Shown: positions 1 to 8,041 of the stretch, piece by piece
Layout: every line of letters begins with the position of its first letter
Numbering within the stretch: the stretch's first letter is position 1
DNA from: BS750m-G69 sp964441235
GTDB lineage: Bacteria; Fidelibacterota; UBA2242
Reading direction: 5' to 3'
NCBI GenBank assembly: GCA_964441235.1
Contig: CAYTUQ010000015.1
Span: 1 to 64,000 of the forward strand
Length of the DNA: 64,000 bases
Made by a program: the position numbers and the translations under genes
Notes under the pieces: model-generated
Databases searched by the model: none
What the model was told of the DNA's origin: nothing
What the model saw: the letters and a program-made list of their open reading frames with translations, nothing else

Positions 1-366
1 GGAATTGGAATATGGAACGAATTGATTATAAATATTTATGGTGAGTAACTTAGTACAACTTTTATAGAAACTGATGGAGCGGCAAGAATTGCGAAACGCC
101 TATGTGAGAAACACAGTAATTTGTTAGAAGTAAGATTGTATAGACAAGCTCCAACATCCTTTGTTTTACTAACCAGTAGATTTGCATTTATCGAGTCTTA
201 TAATTATTCTGCCCGTGGAAGTAATGTCCCAATTATTCAAGTGCAGGCGGGGTCATCGCTTTACAAACATTATGATAATCATTTTGAAAATATCTGGAAT
301 GTATCTGAATCAATTAGTGAATATAATCCTTTCTTTAAGAATAAAATTGAAAGTCAAATTGATTAA
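1..366 (+). pseudogene. C-terminal remnant of a larger protein, interrupted by an in-frame stop
   Basis: Frame 1 is open from the left edge except for a TAA at 46-48. The peptide on both sides of that stop reads as one protein: upstream GIGIWNELIINIYGE, downstream LSTTFIETDGAARIAKRL and later SARGSNVPIIQVQAGSSLYK, ending at TAA 364-366. No ATG start lies between the internal stop and codon 121 (TTG), so a short independent gene is unlikely. The pattern (short beta-strands, an aromatic-rich segment, then 'GSxLYxxYxxHFxxIW') resembles the C-terminal phospholipase-D-like or ligand-sensing part of HTH-containing bacterial proteins, but I cannot name the family. An attC-like site begins 19 bases downstream, so this is probably the last gene of an integron cassette whose start lies outside the window. 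Confidence 0.45.
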
Positions 367-384
367 GAATTTGTGAGACCATAC

Positions 385-717
385 ACATAACGAATCTGCT
401 TCGCACCTTATGGCTTGAGCTGTTCGATGATTTCTGTTTTCTTGATATTTTACAGTGTCATTTATCATTCAATCATTATCACTTTCTTGCCTGCCGCAGG
501 TGAAGCGTTGACCGATAAGCGGACCGCTCGCTCTGCTCGCTCTCGCTTCGCTCGTCCGCTTATCCGTCGGCTGTTGAGCCTACGGCTCTTCACGCCCTTG
601 AGGCTCCGCACACGCTCCGCCTATCAAGGGCGTTCGAGCCGACTTCAGCCGCAGCCATGATAGATCACATTATCAATCCCGGCTCGCGGCCTCGCGGCTC
701 AACAGCCGACGTTAGCA
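385..717 (+). other. attC-like, GC-rich palindromic segment (possibly one long or two fused sites)
   Basis: The segment starts with an R''-like ACATAAC (385-391) followed by GAATCTGCTTCGCACCT, the same start as the clear attC-like site at 3073. It ends with an R'-like GTTAGCA (711-717). Inside is a perfect 16-bp inverted repeat, CGTCGGCTGTTGAGCC (565-580) against 696-711, and a second one, GATAAGCGGAC/GTCCGCTTATC, in the 510-565 stretch. At 333 bp it is longer than normal attC sites, so it may be a fusion of two sites (a possible internal end lies near 495-505, AGGTGAAGCGTTGACC). It has no credible coding content and is much richer in G and C than the genes beside it. Confidence 0.4.
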
Positions 718-806
718 TGTATAGAATAATTTTGTTGAACAATCCAATCCTATTTGTTAAACTTTAGTGTGAATGAATTAGAAAATTATATTTTAAGGCT
801 CTTGCT

Positions 807-1274
807 ATGAAAAAATCTGTATATTTGGATTCAACAATTCCTAGTTACTTTTATGACGAAAGAGAATAAATAAAACTCCATTGTGATGTCACTCGTAAAT
901 GGTGGTCGGAAGAAAGTAAAAATTTTGATATTTTTATTTCATTAGAGACAATAGCCGAATTAGATAGTGGCAATTATCCAAGGAAAAATGAGATTTTAGA
1001 ATTTGCAAAGGAAATTGAACAATTAGAACCAAATCATGAAATAAGAAACATTGTTAAATTTTACATTCAAAATAAACTTATGCCCATAGATGAACAAGGA
1101 GATGCTTTACATTTGGCATATGCTTCTTTTTACAAAATTGATTTCCTTTTAACATGGAATTGCAATCATTTAGCAAATGCAAATAAGAAGCAACATATAA
1201 GAATTATAAATGCCCGCTTGAATTTATTCATGCCTGAAATAATAACGCCATTAGAATTATTTACGGAAAGGTAA
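807..1274 (+). pseudogene. PIN-domain (VapC-like) protein with an in-frame TAA
   Basis: ATG at 807-809 opens a 155-codon frame closed by TAA 1272-1274 but interrupted by TAA at 867-869 (codon 21). The start MKKSVYLDSTIPSYFYDERE carries the first conserved PIN-domain aspartate (LDST). Later come ISLETIAEL (second acidic position) and GDALHLAYASFYKIDFLLTW followed by NCNHLANANK, the typical acidic and WN motifs of PIN ribonucleases, which cleave RNA and are usually toxins of type II toxin-antitoxin pairs. All key motifs are present on both sides of the stop, so this is one gene with a recent nonsense change (GAA or CAA to TAA). The part after the stop could only be made by internal initiation (ATG 1080). 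It is followed closely by a small ORF at 1280 and an attC-like site, as in a gene cassette. Confidence 0.65.
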
Positions 1275-1279
1275 GCATA

Positions 1280-1483
1280 ATGTATACAAATGAATTATTA
1301 CAAGAAAAATACAAAGCTCAAAATGTGTTATCCAAAAAAGCACGAGACACCAAAGTGAATTACTTTGATATTATTAAAGAAAATGTAAAAAAACTTTATC
1401 AACAAAAAAATTGGGATTTGGGTTTTTCAAAAAGAAAAGGCGGTTATTTAGACCAAAAGAATATACATAAAGTTACAGGCTAA
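1280..1483 (+). CDS. Small basic protein downstream of the PIN gene
   Basis: 67 residues, starting five bases after the PIN-protein stop, which suggests translational coupling. The protein is lysine-rich, with a helical N-terminal half (ELLQEKYKAQNVLSKKA) and the C-terminal segment LGFSKRKGGYLDQKN. Small proteins of this kind often follow PIN-domain genes, so it may be the partner (antitoxin-like) protein; I do not recognise the family with certainty. Its stop codon (TAA 1481-1483) lies inside the R'' core of the following attC-like site, a layout typical of integron cassettes. The frame is intact, unlike that of its upstream neighbour. Confidence 0.5.
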   Translation: MYTNELLQEKYKAQNVLSKKARDTKVNYFDIIKENVKKLYQQKNWDLGFSKRKGGYLDQKNIHKVTG

Positions 1484-1609
1484 CAATCGCTTCCACCTAA
1501 CAGCGAACGCTGTTGCATGATTTTAGGATTTTGGAGTTTGAGAGTCATTATTGAAAAGTGAGAGGTTTACACAATCACATTCACTGTAGGTGAATCATGC
1601 CCGTTATGC
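1478..1609 (+). other. attC-like recombination site
   Basis: 132 bp bounded by GGCTAAC (1478-1484, R'') and GTTATGC (1603-1609, R'). The inner arms also pair imperfectly: CGCTTCCACCTAACAG on the left against CTGTAGGTGAATCATG on the right. The arms are unequal in length, as in folded attC sites with unpaired bases. It ends the PIN cassette and precedes the exported beta-barrel cassette. Confidence 0.55.
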
Positions 1610-1630
1610 ATATAAAACAAGGTAGCAAAA

Positions 1631-2053
1631 ATGAAGAAGGTTTTATTAATTACATTTGTATTGTTATCATTCTTAATTAGCAATTCATATTCGCAAATTA
1701 GTATTACAGCCCACAGATATTCAACAATTGGGATAAATACAAATCAAAATAATAAAATTTTCGGTGAACTAAAAATTCTTACAAACACCCAGATTGATGA
1801 AGAATAACTTGAATTTTCAATACTTTTTAACATTAAAAATCAAGACAGGTCCGTTGTATATTTAGGATTAGGACTTAATCTTAGTCCCTTTAGAGAATAT
1901 GATCAAATAAATGGTATTCAAGTTCCTATAGGTTTTCAAATATTCCCTTTAAAAGATTTTAATAGGCTTTCATTAGTAGCAGAAATTGCGCCATAAACAG
2001 ATGGAGAATCTGTATCAATGAAACAGCTATGGGGTCTCAGATACAATTTTTAG
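1631..2053 (+). pseudogene. Small exported beta-barrel-like protein with two in-frame TAA codons
   Basis: ATG 1631 begins a clear signal peptide (MKKVLLITFVLLSFLISNSY, then SQ). The frame runs to TAG 2051-2053 but is broken by TAA at 1805-1807 and TAA at 1994-1996. Sequence across both stops is coherent: VVYLGLGLNLSPFREYDQ, IQVPIGFQIFPLKDFNRL and a terminal LWGLRYNF, with alternating hydrophobic residues and a C-terminal aromatic as in small outer-membrane beta-barrel proteins of FCB bacteria. Both stops are one base away from GAA or CAA. Function unknown. It occupies its own cassette between attC-like sites at 1478-1609 and 2164-2271. Confidence 0.5.
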
Positions 2054-2163
2054 ACTTAATATTTTGGAAAAAAATAAAAGCAGTAAAATAGAAAGACCAA
2101 TCGAAAATATATCATTACAAAGTAAGTTATAGTACGTTTAAATGATAAATCAATTAAAAAAAT

Positions 2164-2271
2164 GCCTAACAATCCGCTCCAGCTGAAGGTAATAGCTGTT
2201 CGGTGATTTTGGCTTTTGATTCATTCTTTATCCTTTCTAACTCACCCGCAGGTGAGCTTTGTCCGTTAGAC
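2164..2271 (+). other. attC-like recombination site
   Basis: 108 bp with R'' GCCTAAC (2164-2170) and R' GTTAGAC (2265-2271), which fit the RYYYAAC / GTTRRRY consensus. The second pair of arms, CCGCTCCAGCTGAAGG on the left and CACCCGCAGGTGAGCTTTG on the right, is partly complementary. About 110 bp of unremarkable AT-rich sequence separates it from the end of the preceding gene. Confidence 0.6.
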
Positions 2272-2365
2272 TTTTACCATAGAATTCGAAATATATCACT
2301 GTTTAAAATAGAGTGAAAACAAGAAACATCTTGATTTATACTACCACAATGTGATATATTTAATT

Positions 2366-2740
2366 ATGTTGAAACTAAAAACTAAATGGTTCAATAAATG
2401 GGCAAAAAAGAACTCGATATCTGATAAAACATTGTTAAAAGCACTTGAGTCAATATCAAAAAATCTCAATGTTGTCAATTTAGGAGGAAGAATATATAAA
2501 GTTCGTGTACCGAGAATAGGTCAAGGAAAAAGCGGTGGTTATAGAACGCTTGTTGTATATAATGAAACAGATAAAGCAATATTTATATATGGATTTTCTA
2601 AAACAGAACGAGATAATTTGGATAAAGAAGAATTAAAGAATTTTAAAAAATTTGCTAAAGATTTATTGCAAATAAGTGCTAAAGAGTATTCAAGGCAGGA
2701 GGAATTAGGAAATTTCTTCAGTTTGGAGGAAGAAAGATGA
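2366..2740 (+). CDS. RelE/ParE-superfamily toxin (HigB-like)
   Basis: About 124 residues starting at ATG 2366 (MLKLKTKWFNKWAKK); an in-frame GTG lies 15 bases upstream but the ATG start fits the family better. The sequence NLGGRIYKVRVPRIGQGKSG followed by GYRTLVVY and AIFIYGFSKTERDNL is the compact RelE-like fold of toxins that cut mRNA or block translation, and KTERDNL with the C-terminal acidic helix is typical of the subfamily whose toxin gene comes first. The stop TGA overlaps the start of the antitoxin gene (ATGA at 2737-2740), so the two are co-translated. The pair occupies one integron-like cassette, where such modules are thought to stabilise the array. No frame damage, in contrast to the three genes to its left. 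Confidence 0.8.
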   Translation: MLKLKTKWFNKWAKKNSISDKTLLKALESISKNLNVVNLGGRIYKVRVPRIGQGKSGGYRTLVVYNETDKAIFIYGFSKTERDNLDKEELKNFKKFAKDLLQISAKEYSRQEELGNFFSLEEER

Positions 2741-3078
2741 GAGAAACAATAAAAGATGCTATAGGCGATACAGTTCAGAATCTAATTCTAAGTGGGATAA
2801 GAACATCATTTTCTGAGAAAGAATTGAAGGAATTTGGAGTAATTATTCCTGAAGTAAAGATTGATGCACATGACATTCAAGAGATAAGAGAAAAAACAAA
2901 GTTGAGTCAAAGCGTATTTGCAAGATTACTAAATGTGAGTCCATCTTCGGTAAGACAATGGGAACAGGGAACAAGAAGACCTTCAGGTTCAACCAAGGTA
3001 TTATTAGAATTACTGCGTATATATCCATCGATTCTTAACTATCGCATTAAAGTATCATATCCAAGTAAAAAAGTCTAA
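2737..3078 (+). CDS. XRE-family HTH antitoxin (HigA/NadS-like)
   Basis: 113 residues. A C-terminal helix-turn-helix is clear: IREKTKLSQSVFARLLNVSP, then SSVRQWEQGTRRPSGST, the standard XRE DNA-binding fold that lets the antitoxin repress its own operon while binding the toxin. The N-terminal 50 residues probably contact the toxin. The start overlaps the toxin stop by four bases. The stop TAA (3076-3078) falls inside the R'' core of the attC-like site at 3073, as usual for cassette genes. Confidence 0.8.
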   Translation: MRETIKDAIGDTVQNLILSGIRTSFSEKELKEFGVIIPEVKIDAHDIQEIREKTKLSQSVFARLLNVSPSSVRQWEQGTRRPSGSTKVLLELLRIYPSILNYRIKVSYPSKKV

Positions 3079-3147
3079 CGAATCTGCTTCGCACCTGACC
3101 GCTATTCCGCTGCGCTTCATAGCGTCAGGTGAGCTTGCCCGTTAGAC
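3073..3147 (+). other. attC-like recombination site, last of the array
   Basis: 75 bp with perfectly matching outer cores, GTCTAAC (3073-3079) and GTTAGAC (3141-3147). The inner arms GCTTCGCACCTGACCGCTAT and CATAGCGTCAGGTGAGCTTG are nearly complementary with one extra base on the left, the asymmetry expected of an attC hairpin. This is the cleanest of the four sites and marks the right boundary of the cassette-like region; the carbohydrate genes begin immediately after it. Confidence 0.65.
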
Positions 3148-3155
3148 CATATTTT

Positions 3156-5090
3156 CTATTTGACCAACAAACATTTTTTTACACTACTAAAATCAGCAGC
3201 ATCAATACGATAGAAATACAATCCTGAACAAACGCCACTCGTATTCCATTCAACCGAATAATAGCCAGGGCTCATATTATCGTTTACGAGTGTTTCAACT
3301 AACCGACCTGCAACATTGTAAATAGATATATTCACAAATGAAGATTTCGGTAACTCATACGAAATGGTTGTGATTGGATTGAATGGATTGGGATAATTTT
3401 GATGTAATTTAAAATTATCAATTATAACAGGTCGGTTTTCGCTTCTTAAAGACAAAACGTTTTCACCCGGCTCAATCATTATAAATTGCACCGACCGGGC
3501 GGGCGATGTGAACTTGATTTCGTTCCCAATGGGATAAGCCCATGCCTGAATATCCTCCAAACCGTCAAGCGGTCCCCAGGCTGCACCAGTTGGACATTCA
3601 TCATTCACATTAACCGCTTGTGGCCACTGGCTATTGTCGATGCCTGTCAGTGAATAGACATAAAACCGTTCACCAACGCCGAAGTCTCCCGGTGCCAGTT
3701 TTACCACCTGATCGGCTGTCCCCTTGTTCACCACGACGACTCCAACCTCACCGGAAGCAAACATGGTCGCATAAGCAAGTACGTCGTTACTCGGCCCAAC
3801 ATAGGACGTGCTCACCGCATGGTCGCCGACGAATCGCTGTAAATAGTATATGTAATAAAAGTCAGGACGGGGATTCCAGAGAGGTATACCAGAGGTGGGA
3901 CTTCTATAATAAAACATACCATCAGATTCCCAGTTGGCAACAAGCCAACGGGCGGACATTCCAAAGTTATTCTTTATCATTTCACACAACAAAACCACTG
4001 CCTGCATTCCGTTAGCAATTGAAGTTTTAGCCAGATCAGTACCACCGCAATTCCACTCAGTTAAGGCAACGGGTTTTGAAGAGGCTTGTTTATTTGCAAT
4101 GTCCTGACGAATGAAGGTTATATTTTTGTTAATTTCAGAACGAGCATTATCCACTTGACCTTTTAGAGTGGTGGAGCTGTATCCGAAATAATTATGCATC
4201 ACATAAAAATCTGCAGCGTCACCGACCTCTCTGAAGAAAGCTTCGTTCCATCCGCGATCAGCAACATTCCAGCTATTAGTGCCGTCATAATGAATAATTA
4301 TACCACCGATGTATATGGTTTCGTCCAATTCGGCAGCGGCGGCTCTCATCGAATCGGCAAAAATTTTAAAGTGTTTTCCATATAATTCACCGTTTATTAT
4401 CTCAGGCTGGCCATCTTTATTCAGAGTCGTATCAATTTGCCAGCCGGCTTCCCAGGGTCCGGCACTCTCATTGCCGATCTCCCAGAATTTGGTCATACCG
4501 CCGTCATAACGCACCCAGTCGGCAGCCAGACGAGCAGCTTGTTCCGCCGGCTTCGCACTGAGTCCATAGCGCGCATAGCCATAGTTAATAGTGATCAATC
4601 CTTGAGAATAAAGCTGATCACGCATATCTAAATAACTATCAAAGGTTAGACTGTGATTTGGGCCAAACTGAGCATAGAGTGGGATTGGCTGACCATTTTT
4701 TGTCCCGTCGGGTATAGTGGTGGGTAAATCACCGTGATTCCCATTCCAAAAGTAAATATCGGACCAGCTTCCACCCGGATAACGGATGAGGGTGGGAGAT
4801 AACTTCTGAAGATGGCTTATGAGTTCTGGATTGTTTTGATTTTGTGCAACCCAGACAGCAACAGCATTCCCGAAAATATATTTCGATATTTTCCCGAGCG
4901 TGTCGCTGGTATTGATCGCAACGGTAACTGTAGGGGCTGCCGATGTTTTCACCACGTCCTCATACGGAGGTATTGTGGCGTTTTTAGGTTCAAAATCTTT
5001 TAGGAAGCAATTGACGCTACCCTGTCCGAAAAGCGGAATCGTTGTGAATAGACAAATGGCACTGAGTAGCATCTGGCAACGGATTTTCAT
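3156..5090 (-). CDS. Secreted clan GH-A glycosidase (arabinofuranosidase-like) with T9SS sorting tail
   Basis: 644 residues. Signal peptide at 1-23 (ICLFTTIPLFGQG). A TIM-barrel glycosidase follows, with LIRYPGGSWSDIYFWNG near 101-117, the acid/base Glu208 in FWEIGNESAG and the likely nucleophile Glu345 in VALTEWNCGG. This is the layout of GH51, GH39 or GH30-type retaining enzymes; GH51-like alpha-L-arabinofuranosidase is my best guess, family not certain. A beta-domain follows, and residues from about 556 form a T9SS type A (FlgD-like) tail with NYPNPFNPITTI and the terminal LVK, so the enzyme should be exported to the cell surface. AAGGAG precedes the ATG, and only 20 bases separate it from the GH31 gene upstream, so they share a transcript. 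It is the last gene of the locus. Confidence 0.72.
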   Translation of the reverse strand: MKIRCQMLLSAICLFTTIPLFGQGSVNCFLKDFEPKNATIPPYEDVVKTSAAPTVTVAINTSDTLGKISKYIFGNAVAVWVAQNQNNPELISHLQKLSPTLIRYPGGSWSDIYFWNGNHGDLPTTIPDGTKNGQPIPLYAQFGPNHSLTFDSYLDMRDQLYSQGLITINYGYARYGLSAKPAEQAARLAADWVRYDGGMTKFWEIGNESAGPWEAGWQIDTTLNKDGQPEIINGELYGKHFKIFADSMRAAAAELDETIYIGGIIIHYDGTNSWNVADRGWNEAFFREVGDAADFYVMHNYFGYSSTTLKGQVDNARSEINKNITFIRQDIANKQASSKPVALTEWNCGGTDLAKTSIANGMQAVVLLCEMIKNNFGMSARWLVANWESDGMFYYRSPTSGIPLWNPRPDFYYIYYLQRFVGDHAVSTSYVGPSNDVLAYATMFASGEVGVVVVNKGTADQVVKLAPGDFGVGERFYVYSLTGIDNSQWPQAVNVNDECPTGAAWGPLDGLEDIQAWAYPIGNEIKFTSPARSVQFIMIEPGENVLSLRSENRPVIIDNFKLHQNYPNPFNPITTISYELPKSSFVNISIYNVAGRLVETLVNDNMSPGYYSVEWNTSGVCSGLYFYRIDAADFSSVKKCLLVK

Positions 5091-5110
5091 ACCTTTTCTC
5101 CTTATTACGG

Positions 5111-7927
5111 TTAAAATTGCACAACTTGTCTTTCGCCTTGATAGAGAACCACTTTGTCTGGGCTATCAGTAATTTCTATCCCCGTTCCATGATTTTGTTT
5201 TACAAGAACAATATCAAAGGTACGCTTCTCTAACATACCTGGGAATGCACCTTTTCGGTCATCAATCGTAAGCTGTCGTTTTGCATCATTCCAATAGAAA
5301 TCAATCGTTGCATATATGCCCTTTTCATAATTATAATTGTCGTTCTCATCTTCATACAGAGTAAAACAGGCATCCGCACCGGGATAAATGCGCAATTCTA
5401 TGGGCTCAGCTGATTTTTCGGTGGCATACTGTACGAACGGACCCATTGGAATAATGGAGCCTGCTTTAACCAATAGAGGAATTTTATCGATCGGAGCATC
5501 CGCAACAATAGTTTGTCCCCCGGCAATCGATACACCGGTCCAGAAATCAAACCATTCATGCTGGGCGGGTAGGTAGACCGACCTGGTTTTCGGCTTTTGT
5601 TCCAAGATTTGTTCTTTGGCAAATATGTCCGGCGTCTTCCAGTAAAGCCGCATTTTGGCCGCACCTGTCGACCGGTTCTCCATTTCCAGCACAAAGTTGT
5701 ATTCCCTGTTCGCTTCCAATTCCACAAAATCAGTATATTGTTCGACACTGGTATAAACATAGGGTAGTTGTTTACCATCGAGAAAAATACGTTTTGCATC
5801 GTAGCTTTTGAGATGGAATTGATACTTACCGGTTTGGGTCGGGATTAACTTGCCCTCCCATCGAGCTGAGAAAGTAGAGTCAGTCATGAAATCCGGACGA
5901 CCTGTATACCAGAGATTATCAATATTAGGTTCGATTTGCTTGCGTGTTAAAGTTTCATATTCCGGATCTCTATAATATTTTGCAAGAATACCTGGCTGGC
6001 CGTCTGTGGTCTTAAAATGTTCCGATGTGATCAGAACGCTTGGCTCCGGCGGTCGGTGGATCATGTACTCCGTTACCGGACATACCATCATGGCAGAACC
6101 AAACATGAATTGATCGTCAATGGTATAAGTTTTTTGGTCATCGGAAAAATCCATGGGCAAGCCGCGCATGATCGTATAACCATCATTGGTCACTTGCCAG
6201 GCTAAGGAGTAAATATATGGAAGTAGCCGATAGCGTAACCGGTCAAATTTAAGCAGTGTAGGAGCGAATTCACCAAATTGCCAGATTTCACGCGGTGTCT
6301 CTGAGCCATGTGCACGAAAAATCGGACAAAAAGCGCCAAACTGAAACATTCGGGTATATAGTTCTTGATAAGCCGGGTCGTTGCCACCTTTTGTGAAAAC
6401 GCCACCATAGGCGCCGAGGACAAAAGCGCCAATGTCAAAAGTCCAATAGGGAATGCCGGTCATGCAAAAGTTGATACCGGCGGCGATCTGCTTTCTATAA
6501 ATATCCCAACTGGCTCCGATATCGCCCGACCAGGTAGTGGCTGCTGCCCGCTGCTGCCCGGCAAATGCCGAGCGAGTGAGCAAATAGACTCTCTTCCGGT
6601 CGGTCTCTTTACGATGATTTTTATATAGCTTATCCATCATGACCAGCGAATATGCATTCAGATATCTTGCCCAGGAACCGAAATGATTGGTTCCAACCTT
6701 TTTCATTTCATATTCTTGAGATTTCTTCATCGTCGCGTTTACAATATCCGGCTCGGTTGAATCAATCCACCAGGCATCAGCCCCTTTAGAAAACAATCCC
6801 CTTTTTAGATATTTCCAGTACAGGTCATTGGCTTCGGGAATAAAGGCGTCGTAATATTTAAAGCTTGACCACCCAACTATATTAAAGAGATATCCTCTCT
6901 TCTGCATATCTTTATAAATCTCAGTGTTAGGTCCAAGCCCGGGCCAGATGGAGAACATGATGTGAAAATTCAAATCGTGAATTATGTCGATCATCTCTTT
7001 CGGTTTTGGATATCTGCCTTTATCAAATATCATTCCGCTCCATTTGTCATTATCGCCCCAGTACTGCCAATCCTGAATGATATTATCAATGGGAATCTTT
7101 CGCTGGCGATATTCTCTAACTACACTTAATAATTCCTCGCGACTTTCATAGTGTTCCTTGCTTTGCCAGTATCCATACGCCCATTTGCCATACATGGGAG
7201 AGTGACCTGTGAGGTCTCTGTAAGAACTAATGACGTCATCCATGTTCTGCCCATAAATGAAGTAATAATCAATATTATCACCAACGTCTGACCATAACGA
7301 GGTTTCTTTATTTTTATCCTCAAAGATGGTTTTGGAATAATTATCCCATAGTATTCCGTATCCACGGGTTGAAATAAGAAATGGGATAACTGCATCGGTA
7401 TTTGTTTGTACGAGTAATACTTTCCGCCCACGATAGTTCATATACCCATACTGGTGTTGTCCGAGACCGTAAATGCCTTCATCCGGGGTCAGTAGAAATT
7501 TTTGCTGAACGCTGAATGTTTTTTCGTATTCATATTCAACCGGCGTAATGATTGCTTTTCCTTTTTCCCTCAAAATGCTTTCGTTGCCGGGTGTTAAATA
7601 TTCGATTTTGCCATCTTTTTTGGATATATTTAATGTAATTTTTTCAGAACTGAGTATGACGGTTCCGCGATTCTCTTGAAATTCTAAATTTATGTCCGGC
7701 AGGCTGTCTTGAATGACAACTAAACTCGATTTTTCCGCCGATGCTTTGCTCAGCCATTTAACAACACGAACCATGTCGTCTGCATAAAACTGCACCTTCA
7801 CATTCAACGTGCGGATTTCCAATTGAACGCCATTTTGAATACGTTGCACCGTTGCTCGCTCTGTAGAGCAATGCCAAGTCATGAAGGTCAGAATGACTGC
7901 TAATATAAAGATGCTTCGGATTTTCAT
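5111..7927 (-). CDS. GH31 alpha-xylosidase-like enzyme with PA14 domain in the C-terminal region
   Basis: 938 residues with an N-terminal signal or lipoprotein-type leader (cysteine at 20, poor lipobox). The N-terminal GH31 beta-domain covers about 30-240 and the barrel about 245-600. The nucleophile is Asp389 in DAWWIDSTEPDI and the acid/base Asp469 in TTWSGDIGASW; WWxDxTEP is typical of alpha-xylosidases, which remove terminal alpha-xylose from xyloglucan oligosaccharides. Residues about 646-775 are a PA14 lectin-like domain (GILAKYYRDPEYETL to KMRLYWKTPD) inserted between the two C-terminal beta-domains, not in the N-terminal domain as in its paralogue at 13948. No T9SS tail, so probably periplasmic or lipid-anchored. 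GAGAGGT lies before the ATG. It follows the GH2 gene by 114 bases. Confidence 0.88.
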   Translation of the reverse strand: MKIRSIFILAVILTFMTWHCSTERATVQRIQNGVQLEIRTLNVKVQFYADDMVRVVKWLSKASAEKSSLVVIQDSLPDINLEFQENRGTVILSSEKITLNISKKDGKIEYLTPGNESILREKGKAIITPVEYEYEKTFSVQQKFLLTPDEGIYGLGQHQYGYMNYRGRKVLLVQTNTDAVIPFLISTRGYGILWDNYSKTIFEDKNKETSLWSDVGDNIDYYFIYGQNMDDVISSYRDLTGHSPMYGKWAYGYWQSKEHYESREELLSVVREYRQRKIPIDNIIQDWQYWGDNDKWSGMIFDKGRYPKPKEMIDIIHDLNFHIMFSIWPGLGPNTEIYKDMQKRGYLFNIVGWSSFKYYDAFIPEANDLYWKYLKRGLFSKGADAWWIDSTEPDIVNATMKKSQEYEMKKVGTNHFGSWARYLNAYSLVMMDKLYKNHRKETDRKRVYLLTRSAFAGQQRAAATTWSGDIGASWDIYRKQIAAGINFCMTGIPYWTFDIGAFVLGAYGGVFTKGGNDPAYQELYTRMFQFGAFCPIFRAHGSETPREIWQFGEFAPTLLKFDRLRYRLLPYIYSLAWQVTNDGYTIMRGLPMDFSDDQKTYTIDDQFMFGSAMMVCPVTEYMIHRPPEPSVLITSEHFKTTDGQPGILAKYYRDPEYETLTRKQIEPNIDNLWYTGRPDFMTDSTFSARWEGKLIPTQTGKYQFHLKSYDAKRIFLDGKQLPYVYTSVEQYTDFVELEANREYNFVLEMENRSTGAAKMRLYWKTPDIFAKEQILEQKPKTRSVYLPAQHEWFDFWTGVSIAGGQTIVADAPIDKIPLLVKAGSIIPMGPFVQYATEKSAEPIELRIYPGADACFTLYEDENDNYNYEKGIYATIDFYWNDAKRQLTIDDRKGAFPGMLEKRTFDIVLVKQNHGTGIEITDSPDKVVLYQGERQVVQF

Positions 7928-8041
7928 GTTTCTTTACCTCTCTTCCAAAATTTAACGATTTCATGAACTTGGTAGTGAACTCATATTATAATTCTCTCAT
8001 TAATCTCACAGATTTAAGAAACATTTGAGGTTTAATAATTT

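Noticed and set aside
1..3147. Window-wide alternative genetic code with UAA as a sense codon
   Set aside because: Intact genes in the same region (1280-1483, 2737-3078) and across the rest of the window end at TAA in sensible places, and no long gene outside the cassettes has an internal TAA. Nonsense mutation fits better.
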